Below, piece by piece: positions 5,513 to 12,230 of a stretch of DNA of 36,320 bases. The translations under genes were made by a program, and so were the position numbers. The stretch's first letter is position 1; the number at the start of each line of letters is the position of its first letter. Origin of the DNA: a virus; IMG/VR virus record IMGVR_UViG_3300025536_000028, positions 1-36,320 of that record. The stretch is one strand, 5' to 3'. The notes under the pieces are model-generated. The model saw only the letters and a program-made list of their open reading frames with translations, did not search any database and was not told the DNA's origin.

Positions 5513-6086
5513 CGTTGGTTGACAAGAGAGCAGAGGCTTCGAACGTCGCTAAGATGCCTCCAGAGGTTTTCTCTACAGCAGCGATATTCGACGCCATGAT
5601 CCCGTAACTCATGCCAGCGGCGAATGCATTCGCATCTGCCGTACCGATGAACGAGAATACCCAATTACCTGCCTCTTGCTCTTTGATGAGCTTCACGATC
5701 ATATCTTTCGTGTACTCCTTCGAAGCGTTCTCTTGTCCGTCCGTAACAATGAGACACAAGACGTTATCCGGCTTGTCTTTCTTGGCTCGCTTCTCGATAG
5801 ATTCCAACATCGTCTTCGTGGCACGACCGATAGCGTCGTTCAGTGCGGTAGATCCACGCGGAATGTAGGTCTTGCTATCAAGTGCCTTGACATCACCAAT
5901 CGCAACTCGATCGTAAACAACCTCGTATTCGTGGTCGAATTGAGTCAAGGTAAGAAACGCCTTACCCTTCTCTTTCTTCTGTTTCTCGATGAACGTGTTG
6001 AATCCACCGATCACATCCTTGGTAATGCTGGCCATCGACCCTGATCGATCCAGCACCACCAAAATATCAGTTATCTTACTTTTCAT
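5427..6086 (-). CDS. von Willebrand factor A domain protein
   Basis: A 219-residue VWA protein. The MIDAS metal site is complete: DRSGS at residues 13-17 (DxSxS), Thr80 in RGSTALNDAIG, and Asp116 in VTDGQEN. Such domains bind Mg2+ and mediate protein contacts. The protein has no signal peptide or TM segment, so it is likely cytoplasmic. Residues from about 190 to the end are low-complexity and polar. It overlaps the end of the Fic gene by 11 bases, with AGGAT before ATG 6086, so the two are translationally coupled and may work together. Partner and role are unknown. Confidence 0.85.
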   Translation of the reverse strand: MKSKITDILVVLDRSGSMASITKDVIGGFNTFIEKQKKEKGKAFLTLTQFDHEYEVVYDRVAIGDVKALDSKTYIPRGSTALNDAIGRATKTMLESIEKRAKKDKPDNVLCLIVTDGQENASKEYTKDMIVKLIKEQEAGNWVFSFIGTADANAFAAGMSYGIMASNIAAVEKTSGGILATFEASALLSTNVRAMGHNHRKSEEAESVQSYYDHSHQGS

Positions 6087-6561
6087 ATCCTGTTTTACTC
6101 TCGTGTTCTGCTAAGGTTTGGTAATAGAAAGCACGCAAGAAGCCAAATCCTAAAGCCTCTCGCATCCTGTTCTCTTTGAACATCATGTAGAGCCAGATAG
6201 CTCTTCCACTACGTCCGTTACCATCCATGAACGGATGTAACTTCTCGTAGTCTAAATGTACGGCATGAGGAGTTCCATCTCGTTTGTTCACTTTGAGTAG
6301 AATTCCTTCTAATATGAACCTGACATGCTCACCACCTCGAGGAGGAATGTGGTTCCCCACGCGAACATTCATGTGCGGGAGCGTTCGTAATTTAGCTCCT
6401 GGCTGAACTACATCAACAAAGTCACAAATATCTTGGACAGTAAGATATCTGGCTTTTTCGAGCAAAGCGTGATGTGCATTTATCTCGCTAGCCAGCGGAT
6501 CACGATTGATGTTCTCAATCTTGTTTGATTCACGAACGAATTCTGTCAGATCCCATTCCAT
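6076..6561 (-). CDS. Fic family protein (AMPylase-type)
   Basis: A 161-residue Fic domain protein. The active-site loop HPFMDGNGRSGR (residues 109-120) matches HxFx(D/E)GNGRxxR, with His109 as catalytic base; such enzymes usually transfer AMP from ATP to a target hydroxyl. An N-terminal SNKIEN (residues 12-17) fits the inhibitory (S/T)xxxE(G/N) motif, so this looks like a class II Fic protein that holds its own inhibitor, with Glu16 blocking the ATP gamma-phosphate position. Start 6561 is chosen because GAGGAAA precedes it; the frame upstream runs through tRNA-Thr. Coupled to the downstream VWA gene. A Doc-like kinase or a host-modifying role are both possible. Confidence 0.88.
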   Translation of the reverse strand: MEWDLTEFVRESNKIENINRDPLASEINAHHALLEKARYLTVQDICDFVDVVQPGAKLRTLPHMNVRVGNHIPPRGGEHVRFILEGILLKVNKRDGTPHAVHLDYEKLHPFMDGNGRSGRAIWLYMMFKENRMREALGFGFLRAFYYQTLAEHESKTGYEK

Positions 6562-6578
6562 GTTTTTTTTCCTCAATA

Positions 6579-6654
6579 TGGAGCCGGTTGAGGGATTCGA
6601 ACCCCCGACATCTAACTTACAAAGATAGCGCTCTTCCGTCTGAGCTAAACCGGC
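6579..6654 (-). tRNA. tRNA-Thr (TGT)
   Basis: Minus strand. Acceptor GCCGGTT/AACCGGC, discriminator T and encoded CCA. Anticodon loop TTTGTAA gives TGT; stem CTATC/GTTAG has one T-T mismatch. D arm GCTCAGACGGAAGAGC. Its first base is the last base of the preceding gene's TAG stop. Confidence 0.91.
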
Positions 6655-6968
6655 TATGTACCGTAATTCTTTTTCCGTTCTGCTCTCAGGCAATCCGAGT
6701 TTGCTTTTCCAAACGGATTCGGGTCCGTCATCACATCGCTGCCGTGGATGTAATCATAGGTCAATTGAATTATACGGCCGTCTTGTGGGTACGTGATGCT
6801 CCATAGCTCGAGCGCGCGCATGGGATTATTCGAGTTAACAACTCCAGCGACATTTACAGCCCAAACACCACATCGATGTTCTGGTATCACACTAAGATCA
6901 ATCGAACCCAGATCCTCCGCATGAGCGATAGATGATGTTAGTGCTGCAATCATGAGTAATTTCTTCAT
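6654..6968 (-). CDS. Small secreted protein with signal peptide
   Basis: A 104-residue protein whose first 17 residues, MKKLLMIAALTSSIAHA, form a Sec signal peptide with AHA before the likely cleavage site. The mature part has two Cys residues (in HRCGVW and NSDCLR) that could form one disulfide in the periplasm. Middle strands AVNVAGVVNSNN and ELWSITYPQDGRIIQLTYDY look like a small beta fold. The TAG stop touches the tRNA-Thr 5' end. Phage-encoded periplasmic proteins may act in superinfection exclusion or surface change, but nothing here shows that directly. Confidence 0.72.
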   Translation of the reverse strand: MKKLLMIAALTSSIAHAEDLGSIDLSVIPEHRCGVWAVNVAGVVNSNNPMRALELWSITYPQDGRIIQLTYDYIHGSDVMTDPNPFGKANSDCLRAERKKNYGT

Positions 6969-6989
6969 GATTACAGCGTAGTCGATAAT

Positions 6990-7066
6990 TGGTAGGAGCG
7001 GTAGGAATTGAACCTACGACCGTTCGCATATAAGGCGACTGCTACTGACCGCTGAGCTACGCTCCT
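6990..7066 (-). tRNA. tRNA-Ile (TAT)
   Basis: Minus strand. Acceptor AGGAGCG/CGCTCCT, discriminator A and encoded CCA. Anticodon stem GTCGC/GCGAA encloses CTTATAT, giving TAT, which reads AUA. T arm GTAGG-TTCAATT-CCTAC. Most bacteria read AUA with a lysidine-modified CAT tRNA instead, so TAT is uncommon. The 5' base lies in the TAG stop of the preceding gene. Confidence 0.9.
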
Positions 7067-7490
7067 ATGAAAATTCTCCTGTGATGTAATCCCACGTTCC
7101 TTCTCCGTGCCCGACGCAATGAACTCCATCAATTGCGTGTCGAAAGAGTCCGTTAGGGCCATCCACCGCGTTATTCTTCCGGAGGAACTCCTCTTTCGAT
7201 GAGTACCATCTATCTGGAACGAATTCCCGCACTGGATGTGAACGATCCATGATGATCTGCATCATTCTCGTATACGAGACTACATGTCCATACTCATCTT
7301 CGATAGTGATGTCAGGACGAATGAGGATGTTCTGGAGTTGGGCTAAGGTAGTTACCCCCGCCTCTTCATCGACATGTAACGCGAAGCACCAACCACCGGA
7401 AGATTTCCCGATATGTTGTTTCTTCCCTCGTATGTGGCCACACGAAGGGCAAACATCGAGTTCTGAGTGATAATAGAAATTAGTACCCAT
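7065..7490 (-). CDS. Hypothetical zinc-ribbon-like phage protein
   Basis: A 141-residue protein that begins MGTNFYYHSELDVCPSCGH and continues HIGKSSGGWCFALHV. The CxxC at residues 14-17 plus His and Cys in the next 25 residues suggest a metal-binding N-terminus; a GTNFY... CGxxHIGKSSxGW.F pattern is familiar from other phage proteins of unknown role. The rest ends RHAIDGVHCVGHGEGTWDY. The TAG stop overlaps the tRNA-Ile 5' end. The ATG at 7490 follows the previous stop by 2 bases, but no strong ribosome site is seen, so it is probably coupled. Confidence 0.77.
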   Translation of the reverse strand: MGTNFYYHSELDVCPSCGHIRGKKQHIGKSSGGWCFALHVDEEAGVTTLAQLQNILIRPDITIEDEYGHVVSYTRMMQIIMDRSHPVREFVPDRWYSSKEEFLRKNNAVDGPNGLFRHAIDGVHCVGHGEGTWDYITGEFS

Positions 7491-7492
7491 GT

Positions 7493-7657
7493 CTACTTAC
7501 CGCCTTCCCCGATTTCGCGTTCGGTTTTACAAACAGTGCATCTCCACTTCTGAGAACCTTTCTCGCCCTTGAACATCTTGTTGTGAACCCGCATCCCTGC
7601 GCCATGCAGAGCATCTTGTTGCTTGTGGACACAAGTGCATTTGTGGATTTTCGTCAT
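7493..7657 (-). CDS. 54-aa zinc-ribbon protein
   Basis: A short gene: MTKIHKCTCVHKQQDALHG, then AGMRVHN, and WRCTVCKTER near the end. Cys7, Cys9 and His11 with Cys40 and Cys43 form a likely zinc ribbon; the pattern with HKQQDALHGxGxRVxN and a C-terminal RCTVC is shared with other small phage proteins. A strong GGAGGAAG site lies just before ATG 7657. It is spaced 2 bases from the next gene, and tRNA-Pro lies directly upstream. Confidence 0.8.
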   Translation of the reverse strand: MTKIHKCTCVHKQQDALHGAGMRVHNKMFKGEKGSQKWRCTVCKTEREIGEGGK

Positions 7658-7672
7658 TACTTCCTCCGAAGA

Positions 7673-7749
7673 TGGTCCGGGTAGAGGGATTCGAACCCCC
7701 GACCACTAACTCCCAAAGCTAGAGCTCTACCAAGCTGAGCTATACCCGG
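7673..7749 (-). tRNA. tRNA-Pro (TGG)
   Basis: Minus strand. Acceptor CCGGGTA/TACCCGG, discriminator A, encoded CCA. Anticodon stem CTAGC/GTTAG around TTTGGGA gives TGG. D arm GCTCAGCTTGGTAGAGC. Bases 8-10 (TAG) are also the stop codon of the upstream 100-aa gene. Confidence 0.94.
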
Positions 7750-8042
7750 CTAACCTGGATGTAATTGTTGTCACCTCTGTACTCACGGATGAAGTCGGCA
7801 AACGACTGGCCTTCTTTGCATCGGGCAACGATGTACCGAGATTCGCCGCACTTGGAGATTTCCGCCTCCATACGTTCCGCGCATTTCGGACAAGTCCCGT
7901 AGCTGCTGAAAACGAAGCCACCAGACTTGTCCGAGTCGGTATAATCATCGTTGCAGAAGTCGCATACGACGATATTGCCGATGCAGATCCTCTCGCCAGT
8001 AGCCTCGGTCTCGTCCCACATCTCGATCAAGTTCTTGTTCAT
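7740..8042 (-). CDS. Hypothetical zinc-finger protein
   Basis: A 100-residue protein with two CxxC pairs (Cys27/Cys30 in CDFC and Cys51/Cys54 in CPKC) spaced as in a zinc ribbon. The C-terminal half is a mixed helix-strand region (ARCKEGQSFADFIREYRGDN). GGGGAG lies 6 bases before ATG 8042. First gene of the leftward operon that continues through tRNA-Pro, tRNA-Ile, tRNA-Thr, Fic and VWA. Its stop is inside tRNA-Pro. Possible DNA- or RNA-binding regulator; no closer family recognised. Confidence 0.77.
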   Translation of the reverse strand: MNKNLIEMWDETEATGERICIGNIVVCDFCNDDYTDSDKSGGFVFSSYGTCPKCAERMEAEISKCGESRYIVARCKEGQSFADFIREYRGDNNYIQVSRV

Positions 8043-8070
8043 GATGCTCCCCTACTGTGACTAGACATTA

Positions 8071-8098
8071 ACTATAGCACATTGACAATGATAGCCAA
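8071..8098 (-). promoter_or_regulatory. Leftward extended -10 promoter
   Basis: On the minus strand TTGGCT (8098-8093), a 16-base spacer and TATAGT (8076-8071), with TG one base before the -10 (TGCTATAGT). The leader before ATG 8042 would be about 22 bases. Spacer, extended -10 and leader length match the promoter at 1711-1738, which makes both more credible. Confidence 0.5.
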
Positions 8099-8114
8099 AT
8101 TGTAATTGTTGAGG

Positions 8115-8149
8115 TTGCATTGTGGATGATATTGCTATTACACTGTAAT
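8115..8149 (+). promoter_or_regulatory. Possible late-operon promoter with dyad
   Basis: Between the divergent starts at 8042 and 8183. TTGCAT (8115-8120), 15 bases, then TATTAC (8136-8141); the -10 overlaps a perfect dyad ATTAC-ACT-GTAAT (8137-8149). A nearby consensus TTGACA (8082-8087) has no good -10 at the right distance. A promoter for the long structural operon is expected here, but the exact one is uncertain. Confidence 0.3.
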
Positions 8150-8182
8150 CTATATCGAACATCTCCATCCGAGGAGCTTAGG

Positions 8183-9607
8183 ATGCCGAACAAGATTAAA
8201 TTTGTTAGCGCAGAGGATTTTAAGACTCTCGCTAAAAGCAATCAAACTCAAGATGTAGGTGTCCGCAAGGGATGGACTTGTAGTGAAGTCCGCTCTATCG
8301 ACGTTGATAAACGTATCGTTGATTTTGTTATCAGCACCGACGCTGTTGATAGAATGGGCGATATTGTATCCGTCGATGGATGGAATCTCAAGGCGTACAA
8401 GAAGAATCCTGTTATCTTGTTTGGCCACGATCATAGCTCTCCTCCTATTGCCCGCTCTTTGAGTGTCAAAGTAGAGGAAATCAAGAAAAACAAGAATGCT
8501 TTGGTGTCTCGAGCTGAGTTTATGCCAGCCGAGATCAGTCCTTTTGCGTTTTCTATCTTCCAGATGTACGTTCAAGGGTACATGAAGGCCACATCTGTCG
8601 GCTTTATACCTCTTGAATACAAATTCTCAGAGGAAAAAGACCGTCCATACGGAATTGACTTCGTTTCACAGGAACTTATCGAATACAGTGCCGTTCCTGT
8701 GCCAGCTAATCCGGAAGCTTTGGTAGATGCACGTAGCAAAGGTATCGACACTGCCCCCATGAAAGAATGGGCGGAATCGGTTCTGGATGACTACGAAAAC
8801 CACCAAGAAAGTGGCCTAATCATACCGAAAAAGCGCATTGAGCAGCTTAGAAAGCACGCCGATCCTGTTCAAAGAACATCGATTTCTGTTACAGCGGAAG
8901 ATCAAGCTCGCATTCTTAAAGAGAATTTAGCTCGCATTGCAGAACAGAAAGAAATCGAAGAAACAATCGATATCGACGAAGAAGATGATACTGTCGTTAC
9001 CGATATCGTTCAAATCGAAGAAAACGCAGAAAAACAGGTAGAAACAGTGACAGAATCAAGCCATTCTGACGTGATTTTTGCCGAAAATCAGGCCGATTCT
9101 ACAGATATCGAAGACAAAGCTGACGAAGATGAGGAATGTGATTGCGCCGGACAAGAAGATTGCGATTGCGATAAAGCCGAGTCTGACGAAGACGATGATG
9201 AAGAAGAAGAGGACGACGAAGAGGAAGACGATGACGAGGACAAAGATTACACAATAGATGCCGTCCTCGAAGCTCTGTTGTCCGCTACAGATACCATTCT
9301 ATCTGTTGGAGATAGCGTGGTTAGAGGTGAATTCGACCAAATTCGTAATACCCGTGAAGGGAAACGGATGCTTCGCTCGGTGCAAGAAAACTGCATCGAG
9401 CTGGCTAACTTAATAAAATCTTTGGATAAGCAAGAAGAAGCTATTGCATCCGAAGATGATTTTGTTTTAGAGTTGGCCACCGATACAGAAACATCAGATG
9501 ATGGTCTTATCGAAGTCAGCGAAGAGGAACTCGCACTGATGGTGGAAGCCGCTTTGCCAGAGATACTCGCCGCCCACAAGGCGAAGCTGATGGGAAAGGT
9601 TGATTAA
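8183..9607 (+). CDS. Prohead protease with acidic scaffold-like tail
   Basis: A 474-residue protein. Residues about 40-185 are an HK97-type (S78) prohead protease: RMGDIVSVDGW, then NPVILFGHDH with His82/His84 as candidate catalytic His, KATSVGF with Ser138 as candidate nucleophile, and LIEYSAVPVPANPEAL. The remaining 290 residues are far longer than a bare protease. They include a Glu/Asp-rich, Cys-containing stretch (about 300-355) and a C-terminal helical region, which suggests a fused scaffolding part removed during maturation. The start is ATG 8183, with GAGGAG 6 bases before it; the frame opens earlier at 8120 without support. The capsid gene follows at once. The protease should cut the capsid N-terminal arm, itself and the scaffold. 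Confidence 0.92.
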   Translation: MPNKIKFVSAEDFKTLAKSNQTQDVGVRKGWTCSEVRSIDVDKRIVDFVISTDAVDRMGDIVSVDGWNLKAYKKNPVILFGHDHSSPPIARSLSVKVEEIKKNKNALVSRAEFMPAEISPFAFSIFQMYVQGYMKATSVGFIPLEYKFSEEKDRPYGIDFVSQELIEYSAVPVPANPEALVDARSKGIDTAPMKEWAESVLDDYENHQESGLIIPKKRIEQLRKHADPVQRTSISVTAEDQARILKENLARIAEQKEIEETIDIDEEDDTVVTDIVQIEENAEKQVETVTESSHSDVIFAENQADSTDIEDKADEDEECDCAGQEDCDCDKAESDEDDDEEEEDDEEEDDDEDKDYTIDAVLEALLSATDTILSVGDSVVRGEFDQIRNTREGKRMLRSVQENCIELANLIKSLDKQEEAIASEDDFVLELATDTETSDDGLIEVSEEELALMVEAALPEILAAHKAKLMGKVD

Positions 9608-9659
9608 TAGATCTTGATCTCCAATAACGGATATTAGGATTAGTCAGAGGAAAGATTAG

Positions 9660-10865
9660 ATGAAACTGACGCAAGAACAACTGCAAGAGATGATTGCTAA
9701 GCAGACCGGAGAAGCGGTAGAAAAAGCTATTGCTCCGATGGCGGCTCAGCAAACCAAGTGGATGGAAGATCTTCGTGCTTCTAGAGCGAGTGATATTCGC
9801 GAGCTGGAAGGCGAGAAAGAACGCGGCCTCGGTTGCGCTCGTGCTGTCCGTGCTCTTGCCGCTTGCAAAGGCAATCGTGAGGAAGCTGTCAAGTTTGCTC
9901 AACGGGCCAATGATAAATTCTGGCGTGATGACCTCGGCTCGGCCGTTGTTAAATCACTCCAATCTGGTGATCTAACTGCTGGTGGATTTTTGGTTGAACC
10001 AGAATTTGCTGCTGGCATTATCGCCTTCCTGTACAACAGAGCTGTTGTGCGGCGCGCGAGTCCGATCATCCTTCCGATGAACAGTGGATCACTGACTCTG
10101 CCGAAGCAAACAGGTAGCGCGACTGCCACCTACATCGGCGAATCGGAAGATATCACCAAGTCTGAGCCAACAGGCGGCCAGATCATCATGACGGCGAAGA
10201 AACTCACCGCTATGGTCCCGATCTCGAACGACCTTCTGCGCTTCGATGCTGGTGATGCGGCTGATCGTTGGGTGCGTGATGATCTGGTGCGCAGAATCGC
10301 CGTCCGCGAAGATGCGGCCTTCATCCGTGATGATGGAACCCAAAACAAGCCGAAAGGCCTCCGTTATTGGGCGGCTGCTGCGAACGTTACGGCCTCGGCT
10401 GGTACATCTGCGACTAACGTCGAAGATGACATCGAAGATCTGATCAACGGACTGGAGTTGAATAACATTGCTCTGGATCGTGTCGCGATCTTCATGAACC
10501 CGCGTCCGAAGAACTTCTTGCTCAACCTGCGCGATGCTAACGGCAACCTGATCTTCCCTGAGATCCGTGGTGCCTCGCCTCGCATTTACGATTACCCGAT
10601 CTTTACCACAAACAACATTCCTCGGAATCTTGGTGGTGGTACAGAAACGGAAATCTACTTCGTCAATATGGACGATGTTATCATCGGTGAGTCGAGTGGT
10701 CTGATGATTGAAGTGGATGCCTCCGCTTCCTACACAGACAATGGAACTCTGGTGTCGGCCTTCCAGCGTGATGAAACTCTGGTCCGGGCGATTACGCATC
10801 ATGACTTTGCGGTTACTCATGCGGAATCGATTGCGATCAAGACTGGCGTCACTTGGGGTGCCTAA
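9660..10865 (+). CDS. Major capsid protein, HK97 fold
   Basis: A 401-residue phage capsid family protein. The first ~100 residues are helical and charged (the delta or scaffold arm that the protease removes). The shell domain begins at about SGDLTAGGFLVEPEFAAGII and continues with the typical PKQTGSATATYIGES, TAKKLTAMVPISNDLL and KPKGLRYW segments, a DRVAIFMNPR helix-strand, and a C-terminal RDETLVRAITHHDFAVTH. It assembles as hexamers and pentamers of the icosahedral head. AGAGGAAA lies 6 bases before ATG 9660. It directly follows the protease gene, as expected. Confidence 0.96.
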   Translation: MKLTQEQLQEMIAKQTGEAVEKAIAPMAAQQTKWMEDLRASRASDIRELEGEKERGLGCARAVRALAACKGNREEAVKFAQRANDKFWRDDLGSAVVKSLQSGDLTAGGFLVEPEFAAGIIAFLYNRAVVRRASPIILPMNSGSLTLPKQTGSATATYIGESEDITKSEPTGGQIIMTAKKLTAMVPISNDLLRFDAGDAADRWVRDDLVRRIAVREDAAFIRDDGTQNKPKGLRYWAAAANVTASAGTSATNVEDDIEDLINGLELNNIALDRVAIFMNPRPKNFLLNLRDANGNLIFPEIRGASPRIYDYPIFTTNNIPRNLGGGTETEIYFVNMDDVIIGESSGLMIEVDASASYTDNGTLVSAFQRDETLVRAITHHDFAVTHAESIAIKTGVTWGA

Positions 10866-10896
10866 TAGCAACTGATATCCAAATAGGATAAACGTC

Positions 10897-10912
10897 GGGC
10901 GAAGGACCGCCC
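10897..10912 (+). other. Hairpin between capsid and cement genes
   Basis: GGGCG-AAGGAC-CGCCC followed by AAAA, with the next ribosome site (GAAGAGGAAA) just beyond. There is no U-run, so this is more likely an mRNA stability or processing hairpin than a terminator. Confidence 0.4.
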
Positions 10913-10934
10913 AAAATGAAGAGGAAATTGAGAA

Positions 10935-11426
10935 ATGGTTACACTGCAAAGAGATATCGGTGCTTACTTGCTCTGCAAGAACGCCTTAAACCCTGTCACA
11001 CTGAATGAAAGCTCGACAGCCGAAAACGGTATCTGGCAGAATGGTGTATCAGTTAACCGAGCGAATACTACACCAGATACGACACTCTATCTATCAGGTA
11101 AGATTGCCGTACCGATTAGCTACTCGCTTGCTGCCGCTGAAACAGCTACAGCTAAAGTCCAACTTCAGGACAGTGCTGCTGGCTCAACATGGGCTGTTGT
11201 GACTGATAAGGACGGATCTACCGCTGCGTCTCTCATACTTGGCTCAACCGCATCTACTGCGGCTCAAACCGGAAACGTCATCCTGGCTACGGATGTGAAT
11301 TTGGCGAAGTGTCGTCAATATGTCAGAATCCGACTGAAAGTTACGTTTACCGGAACGAGCACAAACGATGCAGATGTCGGCGGCGTCTTGATTATGGGCG
11401 GACCCGATCACACTCCGGCTGCTTAA
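10935..11426 (+). CDS. Capsid cement/decoration protein (Bbp16-like)
   Basis: A 163-residue protein placed right after the major capsid gene. The beta-rich pattern with KVQLQDSAAGSTWAVVTD and CRQYVRIRLKVTF fits capsid cement proteins of the Bbp16 type, which bind the outside of HK97-fold shells; the size is also right. A ribosome site (GAGGAAA) precedes ATG 10935. It could instead be another head decoration protein. It is followed by a strong GC hairpin that probably ends or attenuates the high-level capsid transcript. Confidence 0.72.
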   Translation: MVTLQRDIGAYLLCKNALNPVTLNESSTAENGIWQNGVSVNRANTTPDTTLYLSGKIAVPISYSLAAAETATAKVQLQDSAAGSTWAVVTDKDGSTAASLILGSTASTAAQTGNVILATDVNLAKCRQYVRIRLKVTFTGTSTNDADVGGVLIMGGPDHTPAA

Positions 11427-11437
11427 CTCGCCTAACT

Positions 11438-11461
11438 AGAGGGGGCCGAAAGGCCCCCTCT
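11438..11461 (+). terminator. Terminator-like hairpin after cement gene
   Basis: A perfect 10-bp stem AGAGGGGGCC/GGCCCCCTCT closed by a GAAA tetraloop. It is followed by GCTATC rather than a U-run, so termination may be partial or factor-dependent; it could also protect the 3' end of the capsid and cement mRNA while allowing read-through. Confidence 0.65.
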
Positions 11462-11486
11462 GCTATCAGCCTAAAAGGAAGAACCT

Positions 11487-12230
11487 ATGAGGCCAGAAGA
11501 CGAAACTATCAAAACGAACAAGAAAGTTGCTCTTGTTGGTAGTGCATCCAGTACAAAAGACCAAGCTCCTTTCGGTGATTTAGAATTCGATATTTGGTGC
11601 CTAGCATGGAGAACAGATGCTCCACGGTGCACTAGATCATTCGACATGCATCCGATTAACGAGATGCGTAAGAAAGTACCGCCTAATTATCCAGAAGTCT
11701 TATCTAAGAAAGGACATCCTGTTTACCTAACAGAAGCTCGCCCAGATATACCCAATGGGGTTCGCTACCCTATAGAAGAAGTCATCGAGTTCTTATCGAA
11801 ATTTGATCCACTGAACGCCAGTGGAGATTACTTCGCTTCTTCTATTTCTTATATGTTCGCGCTCGCGATGTTTGAGAAATACGAAGAAATCCATCTATAC
11901 GGTATCGATTTGATTGATGACGATGAGTACGCTATCCAGCGACCAAACACGGAATATCTAATTGGTCTTGCTCGTGGATTGGGACATAAAGTGTACATCC
12001 CGAAAGCTTCCGCTCTTACAAAATTCACGTACAGATATGGATACGAGACAGATGTTGAGATAGGCATCATCAATAAATCGATGCTCGAAGGCCGGATAGC
12101 TCAATACAAGCAACGGATGGAGAAAGCGATGGCAGAAGCCCATACTTGTGATGGAGCCATCCAAGAGGCAACCGCGCTCATGTCGGTCCTCAAACATCAT
12201 ACAAGAGGTTCGAAAATCAATGGAGACTAA
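11487..12230 (+). CDS. MptE/DUF115-like Rossmann protein, putative
   Basis: A 247-residue protein. The N-terminus KVALVGSASSTKDQAPFGD resembles the VGxxPS nucleotide-binding loop of DUF115/MptE-like proteins. The middle holds ASSISYMFALAMFEKYEEI and HLYGIDLIDDDEYAIQRP, then GLARGLGHKVYIPKAS, a pattern I know from phage proteins of this type. Residues 190-240 form a charged helix. MptE-like folds relate to glycosyltransferases and pterin pyrophosphokinases, so sugar-linked work is possible but unproven. Its neighbours are cement and fibre-like genes, and sialic-acid-type genes lie 7 kb downstream. A conserved leader box (CTAAAAGGAAGAACCT) lies directly before ATG 11487. Confidence 0.6.
   Translation: MRPEDETIKTNKKVALVGSASSTKDQAPFGDLEFDIWCLAWRTDAPRCTRSFDMHPINEMRKKVPPNYPEVLSKKGHPVYLTEARPDIPNGVRYPIEEVIEFLSKFDPLNASGDYFASSISYMFALAMFEKYEEIHLYGIDLIDDDEYAIQRPNTEYLIGLARGLGHKVYIPKASALTKFTYRYGYETDVEIGIINKSMLEGRIAQYKQRMEKAMAEAHTCDGAIQEATALMSVLKHHTRGSKINGD

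Noticed and set aside
6562-6693. Longer N-terminus of the Fic ORF
   Set aside because: The extra 44 residues are a translation of tRNA-Thr; ATG 6561 has its own ribosome site.
8082-8087. Consensus TTGACA as the -35 of the late promoter
   Set aside because: No acceptable -10 lies 15-19 bases downstream, so it was not called as a promoter by itself.
10089-10949. 286-aa leftward ORF
   Set aside because: It is antisense to the major capsid gene; the sequence has the His/Arg-rich look of a reversed frame and no ribosome site.
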